DNA of 9,441 bases from an uncultured Burkholderiales bacterium (GTDB lineage Bacteria > Pseudomonadota > Gammaproteobacteria > Burkholderiales > Burkholderiaceae_C), in contig CAJBLW010000082.1 of the NCBI GenBank assembly GCA_903953985.1, positions 1-9,441 of the forward strand, in the 5' to 3' direction. The position numbers and the translations under genes are program-made. The stretch's first letter is position 1, and the number at the start of each line of letters is the position of its first letter. Below, piece after piece: positions 1 to 6,166 of this stretch. The notes below the pieces were generated by a model, which saw nothing but the letters and a program-made list of their open reading frames with translations, was not told where the DNA came from and did no database searches.

Positions 1-2493
1 CGCACCGCAGTGGGTGGACGCCACCAGCGCAATGCCCTGTGCCCGATAACGGTCCACCACCGGCTCGGCTGGGTGACCAAAGCGGTTGCGATAGCCCGCT
101 TGCACCAGCGCCAGCTGGGGCTGCAAGGCCTGCAAAAATTCTAGTGTCGATGAGGTCTTGCTGCCGTGGTGCGGCACCAGCAACACGTCCACCGGGGTCA
201 AGCCCATTCGCACCAGAGACAACTCTTGGGCAGCCTCAATGTCACCCGCCAACAAGGCCGCAACCCCGCCTTGGCTGATACGCAAGACGCAGCTGGTTTC
301 ATTGGGTTTGGGCTGACGGGTGACCGTCTGCGAAACGGGCGGATGCAACACCTCAAACAGCACCCCATCCCACACCCACAACTGCCCCGCCTGGCAGCGA
401 GTCCAACCGGGTCGCAAGGCATGCAAAGCGTGTGCATCTTCCAGCGACGACCACAAGCGCGCCTGCGGCTGCATGGCCAACACCGCCGCCGCACCACCGG
501 TATGGTCGCTGTCGCGGTGGCTAAGCATGAGCACATCCAGCCGCTCGCCCATGTGCGCCAGCAAGGGCACCAGAACCCGGTGCCCGGCGTCACTTTCGGC
601 CGAATAGCGTGGACCCGTGTCGTACAACAAGCTGTGTGTGGCGGTGCGGACCAACACCGCATTGCCCTGGCCCACATCTGCAGCCAACAATTCAAACGTG
701 CCTTCAGCCGGGCGTGGATGTACCCAAAAAAGCACAGGCCATAAAAGAGGCAAGCACAAGAGCTTCCAGGACAGCGGCAGCTTGAGCACCAGTCCCACTG
801 CCCCAGCCAGCGCCACCACGGTCAAAGCCCAGGGCGGGGTGGCGGTGGACACACTGGCCATTGGCCAGGCGGCAAACCAGGCCAACAGGCTCGCCAGCGG
901 CTGCAGCGCCCAAACCGCCAACACCCAGGCGTCAGGCCAAACCACCCCCAGCATGGCCAACGGGGTGACCACCAAGGTCACCCAGGGAATCGCCAGCAAA
1001 TTGGCCAACAAACCCACCAAAGACACCTGGCCAAAAAAAAGCAGCGTCAAAGGCGCCAAAGCCCAAGTGATCGCCGCCTGCTCGCGCAGCAGGCCCCAAG
1101 TTTGCCGAAACAAAGCCCTTCCCCAATCAGGCAGTGTCTGTGCCAACCATCGGTGCTGGATAAGTTTGGGCTCCGGGCAGGCCATCAGCTGACCTGTGTC
1201 GCGGTCCACCAGACCCGAGGTTGGCGTCCGATCCTGGTCCCTGTGCTGGCCCGATGCCATCAACACGCCCACCGCCACAAAGCTCAGCCAAAACCCTGGC
1301 TGCAACATAGCCCACGGGTCCATCGTCAGCACCACCGCACACGCCGACAGCCAGATCAGTACCCCATGCCATTGACGGGATGAAGTTTTGAGCAAGACCA
1401 CCACCGCCAGCATGCACAGTGTGCGCTGCGCGGGCACACCCCAACCGCTGAACAATGCATAAAACCCAGCCAATGACAGGCCGGCCAATGCCCCCACATG
1501 AACCGCGGGCCAACGCAAAGCACCCGCAAAACCCCACAAGGCCGATTGACGCCAAGCCCAGGACACCAAGGCCGAAGCCAGCCAAGCGAACATGGTCACA
1601 TGCAGCCCTGAAATGCTCATCAAGTGCGCCACGCCTGTGGCCCTGAAGACATCCCAATCGGCACGGTCAATGGCCGCTTGATCGCCAGTGACCAATGCCG
1701 CCACAACTCCCGCCAAGGAGGCCGAAACCGCAGCCCCTGAACCAGGCAAGACGGTCGGTGACAAATGCGTCAGTAAACGATCACGCACGGACTGCCGCCA
1801 AGCCTCAATCGGATGCGCCCAAGTCGATGCCAACCGCACCGGAGCGGGGTCTTTAGCCCCAGTGCGCACATAACCGGTGGCGCGAATACCCTGCTCCCAC
1901 AACCACAATTCGTAGTCAAAGCCCCGAGGGTTCAGATTGCCGTGGGGGGCCTTCAGGCGCACGCGAAAGCGCCAGCGCTCACCCGCCTTCACCGGTTCAG
2001 GCAAGGCCGACGTGTTCCAGCCGCTGTCGTCCGAGCCGTCCCGGCCGTACCAGCCCAGATAAACCTGCGAGGGCAAGGATGCGGATAAGTTCAGGACTTG
2101 CGCTGTGCCCCGTTTGTCGACCTGCCAAGCTTGCTCGATTTGAAAGCGAAATCGCCACCCGAGATCCTGGCGTTGCGGCATCGCCTGCACCACGCCCACC
2201 ACATCCAGGTCTTGACCCTCCAGCGCAGGGTCGATGCTGTGCAAGCGCGACAAAGCGTGCAATCCTGCAACCGCAAAAGACGCGGTCCCCCAAACCAGGC
2301 ACAGCGCCATGGCGCGCCAACCCACAGACTGGACCACGCGGCGCACAACGAGGCCAGCGCCCCAAGTCAGCCCCAGCCCTGCGGCATAGCCCCAGAAAGG
2401 CCATAGCGCCTGCTGCTGTAACTGCAGGGCCACGCCTGCGCACCAAGCCAGCAAGCCCAGAGCCAAACCCTCACCCCACTTCAGTGACAGCAT
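1..2493 (-). CDS. comEC: ComEC/Rec2 family DNA-uptake channel protein, C-terminus cut by window edge
   Basis: ComEC forms the inner-membrane channel that passes single-stranded DNA into the cytoplasm during natural transformation. The reading frame is open for 831 codons with no stop before the window edge. Residues 1-70 hold hydrophobic segments, followed by a soluble OB-like region (about 90-215). The competence domain has the typical LMSISGLHVTM stretch (SISGLH at 293-298) and many membrane segments to about residue 600. The C-terminal metallo-beta-lactamase-like domain shows DVGQGN (606-611), SHRDSDHTGG (HxDxDH at 659-664), NETSC (from 731), LLAGD (ending at D751) and PHHGSKT (from P774). 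The family is usually about 700-850 residues, so only a short tail should be missing. The ATG at 2493 is preceded by an AGG seven bases upstream; a GTG two codons earlier and a TTG ten codons earlier are alternatives, and an in-frame stop lies at 2578-2580. It is divergent from the ridA-like gene. All key motifs are intact, so it is probably functional. Confidence 0.96.
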   Translation of the reverse strand, partial: MLSLKWGEGLALGLLAWCAGVALQLQQQALWPFWGYAAGLGLTWGAGLVVRRVVQSVGWRAMALCLVWGTASFAVAGLHALSRLHSIDPALEGQDLDVVGVVQAMPQRQDLGWRFRFQIEQAWQVDKRGTAQVLNLSASLPSQVYLGWYGRDGSDDSGWNTSALPEPVKAGERWRFRVRLKAPHGNLNPRGFDYELWLWEQGIRATGYVRTGAKDPAPVRLASTWAHPIEAWRQSVRDRLLTHLSPTVLPGSGAAVSASLAGVVAALVTGDQAAIDRADWDVFRATGVAHLMSISGLHVTMFAWLASALVSWAWRQSALWGFAGALRWPAVHVGALAGLSLAGFYALFSGWGVPAQRTLCMLAVVVLLKTSSRQWHGVLIWLSACAVVLTMDPWAMLQPGFWLSFVAVGVLMASGQHRDQDRTPTSGLVDRDTGQLMACPEPKLIQHRWLAQTLPDWGRALFRQTWGLLREQAAITWALAPLTLLFFGQVSLVGLLANLLAIPWVTLVVTPLAMLGVVWPDAWVLAVWALQPLASLLAWFAAWPMASVSTATPPWALTVVALAGAVGLVLKLPLSWKLLCLPLLWPVLFWVHPRPAEGTFELLAADVGQGNAVLVRTATHSLLYDTGPRYSAESDAGHRVLVPLLAHMGERLDVLMLSHRDSDHTGGAAAVLAMQPQARLWSSLEDAHALHALRPGWTRCQAGQLWVWDGVLFEVLHPPVSQTVTRQPKPNETSCVLRISQGGVAALLAGDIEAAQELSLVRMGLTPVDVLLVPHHGSKTSSTLEFLQALQPQLALVQAGYRNRFGHPAEPVVDRYRAQGIALVASTHCGA

Positions 2494-2598
2494 GGCCACG
2501 CCTGCCGGGCTGTCGACCGGCAAGCTCCCTGCGAGCAGATTCGCTTCATGGCAGCCCCCCTGAATTGGCTGTGTGGATCATCCGTGGGTCTTTGCCCC

Positions 2599-2612
2599 GT
2601 CTTGTCCAAGAC
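2599..2612. repeat. Palindrome GTCTTG-TC-CAAGAC, possible operator
   Basis: Perfect 6-bp arms separated by two bases. An overlapping longer pairing, GGGTCTT (2586-2592) with AAGACCC (2608-2614), could form an alternative hairpin. It sits about 105 bases upstream of the comEC start and is followed on the plus strand by a T-rich run. It may be a regulator site in the divergent promoter region or a chance palindrome. No binding protein can be named from the sequence. Confidence 0.35.
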
Positions 2613-2716
2613 CCTAGCGTGTGTTTTGTTGTTTTTAACCGCACAAGCTGAATTTGTCATGGGTACAGGCCCTGTTGCGCCGCTGTCAATATCTCTGTAG
2701 TCCTTTGTCCATCGCG

Positions 2717-2722
2717 TATAAA
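2717..2722 (+). promoter_or_regulatory. Possible -10 box for the ridA-like gene
   Basis: TATAAA lies about 125 bases upstream of the ridA-like start. No hexamer resembling TTGACA sits 16-18 bases upstream of it; TTGTCC at 2705-2710 is too close. It is the best -10 candidate on the plus strand in this gap, but weak. Confidence 0.25.
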
Positions 2723-2800
2723 AGACACCTGCTGCCCATGCCCAATCGGGTGCCACTGCAACCGGATCGGATTCAGCGACAATTCACACCCACCGCTGCC

Positions 2801-2820
2801 ATTCCCGCCCATGCGGGAAC
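2801..2820. repeat. REP-like hairpin (TTCCCGC...GCGGGAA)
   Basis: Perfect 7-bp arms at 2802-2808 and 2813-2819 around a 4-base loop. The sequence and its flank (preceding CAT-like bases, then a 'CCATCC' tail) resemble the dispersed hairpin with an ATTCCCGC...GCGGGAAT core that is common between genes in betaproteobacterial genomes. It ends 26 bases before the ridA-like ATG and would therefore be in that gene's 5' untranslated region. Confidence 0.55.
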
Positions 2821-2845
2821 CCCTCCATCCCACTAAGAGTCCACC

Positions 2846-3304
2846 ATGAGCGTTTACGACACCCTGAAATCCCTGAACATCGAACTGCCACCTGTGTCCG
2901 TGCCCGCTGCAGCCTATGTGCCTTTTGTGCAGACCGGCAATTTGGTGTTCCTGTCAGGCCACATTGCCAAAAAAGACGGCAAAGTCTGGGCGGGCCAACT
3001 GGGCAAAAACACCAGCACAGCAGAAGGCCAGCAAGCTGCGCGTGCCGTGGCCATTGACCTGATGGGCACCCTGCACGCAGCCGTGGGCGATCTCAACAGG
3101 ATCAAGCGCATTGTCAAAGTGATGAGCCTGGTCAACTCAACCGGCGACTTCACCGAACAACACCTGGTGACCAACGGCTGCAGCGAATTGCTGGGCCAGG
3201 TGTTTGGACCGCAAGTCGGCGCGCATGCCCGCAGCGCATTTGGTGTGGCGCAAATCCCCATGGGCGCTTGCGTTGAGATCGAATTGATCGCCGAAATCGG
3301 CTGA
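2846..3304 (+). CDS. RidA/YjgF/YER057c/UK114 family protein (about 150-residue clade)
   Basis: A 152-residue member of the RidA superfamily, small trimeric proteins. True RidA hydrolyses reactive enamine/imine intermediates such as those made by PLP-dependent threonine dehydratase; other clades have different or unknown roles. The fold is recognisable from VFLSGHIAKKDGKVWAG (about 34-50), the long helix at 58-80 and the C-terminal HARSAFGVAQIPMGACVEIELIA. R129 aligns with the substrate-binding arginine of RidA (R105 in the enterobacterial enzyme), and the VEIE stretch carries the conserved acidic position. It is longer than canonical RidA (about 128 residues), fitting the 150-residue YjgF-like subgroup, so the exact substrate should not be assumed. 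The ATG follows a weak AAGAG at 2835-2839. It is the first gene of a probable three-gene plus-strand cluster. Confidence 0.9.
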   Translation: MSVYDTLKSLNIELPPVSVPAAAYVPFVQTGNLVFLSGHIAKKDGKVWAGQLGKNTSTAEGQQAARAVAIDLMGTLHAAVGDLNRIKRIVKVMSLVNSTGDFTEQHLVTNGCSELLGQVFGPQVGAHARSAFGVAQIPMGACVEIELIAEIG

Positions 3305-3312
3305 CAAGTGCC

Positions 3313-3576
3313 ATGGCCATCGAACTGAGCAAAGAAGACCGCGCCCAGGCCATTGCCAGCATCGAGCGCTACTTCCTGGACAACTTCGAGCAAAAAATCG
3401 GCAACATCACCGCCGGCGCCTTGCTCGGCTTTGTTCTGGAAGAAATCGGCCCCAGCATTTACAACCGCGCCGTGAGTGACGCCAAAGAACGCATGCTCAT
3501 GCGTGTGGAGGACTTGGAATACGAAGTCCGTGAGAATGAATTTCAGTATTGGCAAAAGTTCAACAAACGCCAGTAA
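3313..3576 (+). CDS. DUF2164 family protein
   Basis: An 87-residue, probably cytoplasmic protein matching the DUF2164 family by its opening MAIELSKEDR, the RYFLDNFEQKIG segment, the helix AGALLGFVLEEIGPSIYNRAV and the C-terminal FQYW. The function of this family is unknown. No membrane segment or signal peptide is visible. Only eight bases separate it from the preceding ridA-like stop and there is no clear Shine-Dalgarno sequence, so it is probably translated by coupling from the same transcript. The length is normal for the family. Confidence 0.85.
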   Translation: MAIELSKEDRAQAIASIERYFLDNFEQKIGNITAGALLGFVLEEIGPSIYNRAVSDAKERMLMRVEDLEYEVRENEFQYWQKFNKRQ

Positions 3577-3625
3577 GGCACAAACCTGATCTGGTGCTGA
3601 CGCATCAAAAAACCCATTTAAACCC

Positions 3626-3630
3626 GGAGA
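3626..3630 (+). promoter_or_regulatory. Ribosome binding site deciding the DUF1993 start
   Basis: GGAGA lies five bases before the ATG at 3636. It supports that start over the upstream in-frame ATG at 3549. Confidence 0.7.
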
Positions 3631-3635
3631 ATTTC

Positions 3636-4151
3636 ATGACCCTTTCCATGTCCAGCGCCACCCTGCCCGTCTGCACCCGCATGCTCACCAACCTGAGCCA
3701 TATTCTGGCCAAGGCCGATCAGTTCGTTCAAGCCAAAAAGATCGACCCTACGGCACTCACCACCTACCGCCTGGCCCCCGACATGCTCCCCTTTACCCGC
3801 CAAGTGTTGATCGCTTGCGACGCCGTGAAAAACGGCGTAGCCCGATTGAGCGGAGTCGAGGCGCCCAAGTTTGACGACACCGAAACCACACTGGTCCAAC
3901 TGCAAGAACGAATCCAAAAAACCCTGGCCTTCATCGCCGCCATTCCCGGAGCAGCGCTGGACGGTACCGAAGACAAAGAAATCACCTTCCCTGCAGGCCC
4001 TGGCAAAACCCGCACCCTCAAGGGCCAAGACTACTTGACGGGCTGGATGCTGCCCAATATGTACTTCCACATCACCACGGCTTACACCATCTTGCGCCAC
4101 AACGGGGTCGAAGTGGGCAAGATCGATTACCTGCTGGGTGCTCAGGGCTGA
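3636..4151 (+). CDS. DUF1993 family protein
   Basis: A 171-residue protein resembling the DUF1993 family, helical-bundle proteins thought to be related to the DinB-like fold; the biochemical role is unknown. Recognisable parts are the N-terminal SSATLPVCTRMLTNLSHILAKA, RLAPDMLPFTRQVLIACDAVKN (about 45-66), PKFDDTETTL, EITFPAG, and the end GWMLPNMYFHITTAYTILRHNGVEVGKIDYL. The start chosen is the ATG at 3636, preceded by GGAGA at 3626-3630 with five bases between; an in-frame ATG at 3549 would overlap the DUF2164 gene and has no ribosome site. It ends immediately where parC-tail repeat copy A begins and faces the parC remnant, which suggests it was the ancestral convergent neighbour of parC. 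Confidence 0.88.
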   Translation: MTLSMSSATLPVCTRMLTNLSHILAKADQFVQAKKIDPTALTTYRLAPDMLPFTRQVLIACDAVKNGVARLSGVEAPKFDDTETTLVQLQERIQKTLAFIAAIPGAALDGTEDKEITFPAGPGKTRTLKGQDYLTGWMLPNMYFHITTAYTILRHNGVEVGKIDYLLGAQG

Positions 4152-4220
4152 GCCGGCAACTTCAACTTGGTGTTGTCCCCACAGAACGTTCCCAAAGCTG
4201 TGGACAAGTGCAGGGACAAG

Positions 4221-4252
4221 CCGCCAAAGGCCCGGCCAGCATGGGCTGGCGG
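4221..4252. repeat. Inverted repeat in copy A
   Basis: CCGCCA (4221-4226) pairs with TGGCGG (4247-4252), and within it GCCAGC (4235-4240) pairs with GCTGGC (4245-4250). The outer CCGCCA/TGGCGG arms are also found in copy B. The A-run lies at 4261-4267, so on the minus strand the T-run would come before the hairpin; this is not a canonical intrinsic terminator for parC. Confidence 0.4.
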
Positions 4253-4270
4253 TGTGTGCTTAAAAAAGCA

Positions 4271-4529
4271 TCACTCGCCCCGCCTCACCCGGTTCGACTT
4301 GAGGCACAGATACGCCACTTTGCCCTTTTTAGGGTGGGCAATCTTGGCATTGGTCAGGCTGCGGATTTCCAGGGTTACTTCGCGCTCCTTACCACCCCAC
4401 TGCCGGCACCTTCGATCATGTCGCTGTGGGTGTAGGCTGCAGCCCCTGCCAGGGTCTTTGGCTTCGAGATCGATGAGCATCAGGCCCAGGCAGCATTTTT
4501 ACTTTGTCTTGAGTTCGTTGATCTCCAAC
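4271..4529 (-). pseudogene. Remnant of the parC C-terminus
   Basis: Translated on the minus strand, this matches the last roughly 85 residues of the intact ParC in this window: EINELK, GLMLIDLEAKD, GGKEREVTLEIRSLTNAK and KKGKVAYLCLKSNRV against the corresponding ParC stretches. It has no start of its own. An in-frame TAA at 4499-4501 replaces the Met-Glu region. A 2-nt loss after LEAKD is compensated by a 2-nt gain before GGKERE, so the middle is out of frame. The original stop has been deleted and the frame now ends at a TGA at 4271-4273. These are the marks of unselected decay after duplication. Confidence 0.88.
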
Positions 4530-4545
4530 CCAAACCCGAATGGCT

Positions 4546-5721
4546 TTAAGGCCTGGACTGCGCGTCGTGCAATGCATCCCGAGCAGCCTCGGCCAAGGAC
4601 GCGCAATCTTGGGCCGACTCTTGACCTTCGGCACACCAAAACTTTTCCTCAGAGGATTGGGCCAAAAATGTCAAACTTTCTTCAGTGGGATGTCGCTGCT
4701 GACCGCGCCCCAAGGCCTGCAAGCCATACAGACGAATGTTCAGTGTTTCAGCACCGGATTGGCGGCGCAGGTATTGCCGAACATAAGCCTGCGCTTCACG
4801 TTTACCCAGTTCCCCCAGCACCACCAGCGCGTTGATCAAAACGGGCAAGCCGGGACTTTGTGAGGCGGCTGCACTCACAGCACCGAGTGAAGTCTCCAGC
4901 AACTTGCCCAAAGTCAACAAGGCAGCATCGTCCAGATGCGTCAACTGGCTCAAGGAGACACCGTGAGGCCCGGCTTCTTTGACCAAAGGCAACAACTGCT
5001 CTGCGTTGATGCGTGGCACCGAGCCCTGCCGCGATCCCATTGCAGCATGCATTCTTGGCGTGTTCACAATCGAGCCCAGTTGCGCAAAATTAGCAGACTC
5101 ATAATCGGCCAATACCGTCGATTGCGGCAAGGGCATGTAGGTCATGATCCGCTCGGGCACGGTGTCCATACCCGGCGCATCCGGGTGGTACAAAGCGGCG
5201 GCATGCCCCATCTCATGCGCCCAGATCACCCATTCGGGTGCTAGGTCGTTGTAGGGATCGTGTTTTTTGGCGTACAAAACAGGACGACCCAACTGAGGGG
5301 TGCACCCCAGGATGTAACCCGCAGCATCTCCGCATTGCGCAATCGCATCCACAATCACCAACTTGAGTTGGCCTTGCGTGGCTTGAATGGACTGCATCAA
5401 ATGGTTATTGGCGCGACCCAGGCCCGTATGGATTTGTACGGTACCCAGCACCTCGAAACGGAAATTCACCCCTTGAGCCCACAATTGCCGACTGACCTCC
5501 TGCAGGCGTTGGCAAACTCTGGCCACCCCATACTCAGACAAGCTGTCTTCGCGTCCTCGCCACACTTCCACCTGAATGACACGCCCCGCCGCCTGATCAC
5601 CCACACTGCAAGCCAAGACCCCGGGGGCGGCGTCTTCCACCACCTTGGGTGCTGTGCTGTTGCAACCGGTGATCAAAGCAAAGATACAACTGAACAAAAT
5701 GCCTTGAAAGCTGAACCGCAT
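4546..5721 (-). CDS. Predicted lipoprotein with metzincin-type zinc metalloprotease motif and helical-repeat-like C-terminus
   Basis: A 391-residue protein not recognised as a named family. Residues 1-20 form a lipoprotein signal with lipobox ITG-C20; Asn at +2 would favour the outer membrane under the usual sorting rule. The catalytic motif is HEMGHAAALYH, with zinc ligands H169, H173, H179 and general base E170. It is followed by HPD and then RIMTYMP, whose M193 and Y195 look like a metzincin Met-turn. The glycine usual at position 8 of the metzincin motif is alanine here (A176). Residues about 260-345 read as alternating amphipathic helices similar to HEAT-type repeats. Cysteines at 38, 70, 130, 140, 363 and 373 suggest an oxidising compartment. 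The ATG at 5721 has AGGAG at 5728-5732. The gene is bracketed by direct repeats of the parC tail and looks somewhat lower in GC than parC. A secreted, membrane-anchored peptidase is inferred; the substrate is unknown. Confidence 0.82.
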   Translation of the reverse strand: MRFSFQGILFSCIFALITGCNSTAPKVVEDAAPGVLACSVGDQAAGRVIQVEVWRGREDSLSEYGVARVCQRLQEVSRQLWAQGVNFRFEVLGTVQIHTGLGRANNHLMQSIQATQGQLKLVIVDAIAQCGDAAGYILGCTPQLGRPVLYAKKHDPYNDLAPEWVIWAHEMGHAAALYHPDAPGMDTVPERIMTYMPLPQSTVLADYESANFAQLGSIVNTPRMHAAMGSRQGSVPRINAEQLLPLVKEAGPHGVSLSQLTHLDDAALLTLGKLLETSLGAVSAAASQSPGLPVLINALVVLGELGKREAQAYVRQYLRRQSGAETLNIRLYGLQALGRGQQRHPTEESLTFLAQSSEEKFWCAEGQESAQDCASLAEAARDALHDAQSRP

Positions 5722-5727
5722 GAATAT

Positions 5728-5732
5728 CTCCT
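5728..5732 (-). promoter_or_regulatory. Ribosome binding site of the metzincin-like lipoprotein gene
   Basis: AGGAG on the minus strand, six bases before the ATG at 5721. It is a strong match and fixes the start. Confidence 0.75.
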
Positions 5733-5734
5733 GG

Positions 5735-5762
5735 GAATATATTCATAAAGTATTCACTTTAT
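5735..5762. promoter_or_regulatory. Two abutting perfect inverted repeats, operator-like
   Basis: GAATATATTC (5735-5744) is a perfect 10-bp palindrome. Directly next to it, ATAAAGT (5745-5751) and ACTTTAT (5756-5762) form perfect 7-bp arms around ATTC. Together they cover 28 AT-rich bases between the Shine-Dalgarno sequence and the predicted -35 of the lipoprotein gene, overlapping the likely -10 and start site. That placement suits a repressor site, although no regulator gene is adjacent. Confidence 0.5.
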
Positions 5763-5777
5763 AAAACAAGCCGTCAA
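5749..5777 (-). promoter_or_regulatory. Predicted sigma70-type promoter of the lipoprotein gene
   Basis: On the minus strand TTGACG (5772-5777, five of six to consensus) is followed by a 17-base spacer and AATACT (5749-5754, four of six). Transcription would start near 5740, giving a leader of about 20 bases. The -35 lies just inside the edge of parC-tail repeat copy B, whereas the -10 is in the unique segment. The gene therefore probably has its own transcript rather than depending on read-through from parC. Confidence 0.45.
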
Positions 5778-6166
5778 CTGTTGCGCTGGGCTCAACTGTC
5801 CACAAAGCTTGTGCTCAAAGCTGTGGGCTAGTGCAGGGAAGATCCGCCAAAGCGCCACCTCGCAAGGACTGGCGGGGCCTGTTCAAAAAAGCATCACTCC
5901 GCCCTGGTTACTCCACCCGCGTCACCCGATTCGGCTTGAAGCCCAGATCGGCCACACGGCCCTTTTTGGCCCGTACAGCCTTGGCATTGTTCAGGCTGCG
6001 GATTTCGAGGGTTTCTTCGCGCTCTTTGCCACCGCGCCCAATGCCTTCGATCTTGATGCTGCGGGTGTAGGCCGCAGCGCCCGCCAGGCTGTCTTTGGCT
6101 TCAAGGTCGATGAGCATCAGGCCCCGACCACCTTTTTCCATGGTCTTGAGTTCGTTGATTTCAAAC
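5769..6166. repeat. Direct repeat copy B: 3' end of intact parC plus downstream flank
   Basis: This is the intact counterpart of 4151-4529, comprising about 139 bases downstream of the parC stop and about the last 85 codons of parC. The repeat pair encloses about 1.24 kb holding only the lipoprotein gene and its promoter. No terminal inverted repeats were seen at the ends of the enclosed segment. Confidence 0.88.
5844..5875. repeat. Inverted repeat downstream of parC, arms shared with copy A
   Basis: CCGCCA (5844-5849) pairs with TGGCGG (5870-5875). The loop differs from copy A while the arms are identical. It lies 33-64 bases past the parC stop and might mark the transcript end, but no T-run follows in the parC direction. 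Confidence 0.35.

Larger units (their letters stand above)
2494..2845. other. Divergent intergenic region between comEC and the ridA-like gene
   Basis: These 352 bases separate two genes transcribed away from each other and should hold both promoters. I see no convincing coding sequence; the overlapping minus-strand frame at 2481-2756 has no recognisable protein. The region contains a palindrome at 2599-2612, a T-rich stretch at 2620-2637, a TATAAA at 2717-2722 and a REP-like hairpin near 2802-2819. No strong sigma70 pair could be placed for either gene. Confidence 0.7.
4151..4529. repeat. Direct repeat copy A: decayed duplicate of the parC 3' end and flank
   Basis: This segment aligns in the same orientation with 5769-6166. 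Shared blocks include AGCCG.CAACT at the left edge, CAAAGCTGTGG then GTGCAGGGA, AAAAAAGCATCACT, CTTGGCATTG.TCAGGCTGC, GATGAGCATCAGGCCC and CTTGAGTTCGTTGAT at the right edge. It contains indels relative to copy B, including loss of roughly 14 bases spanning the parC stop. By eye, aligned blocks are about 80% identical; no exact figure was computed. Confidence 0.88.

Noticed and set aside
166..744. 192-codon plus-strand open frame opposite comEC, and several other frames in 1-2490
   Set aside because: The minus-strand comEC frame is continuous with all family motifs; the other frames are by-products of GC-rich codons.
2481..2756. 91-codon minus-strand frame overlapping the comEC start
   Set aside because: No recognisable motif, overlaps comEC out of frame and covers the expected promoter region.
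4167..4835. 222-codon plus-strand open frame across the parC remnant and lipoprotein gene
   Set aside because: Its left part is antisense to the duplicated parC tail and its right part antisense to the lipoprotein gene; composition is arginine/proline-rich low-meaning sequence.
4530..5768. Insertion sequence or transposon between the parC tails
   Set aside because: No transposase, no terminal inverted repeats and no short target duplication were seen; the flanking repeats are parC sequence.
5881..5897. T-run on the parC strand (A-run at 5885-5890) as an intrinsic terminator
   Set aside because: No stable hairpin directly precedes it in the direction of parC transcription; the nearby hairpin lies after the T-run.
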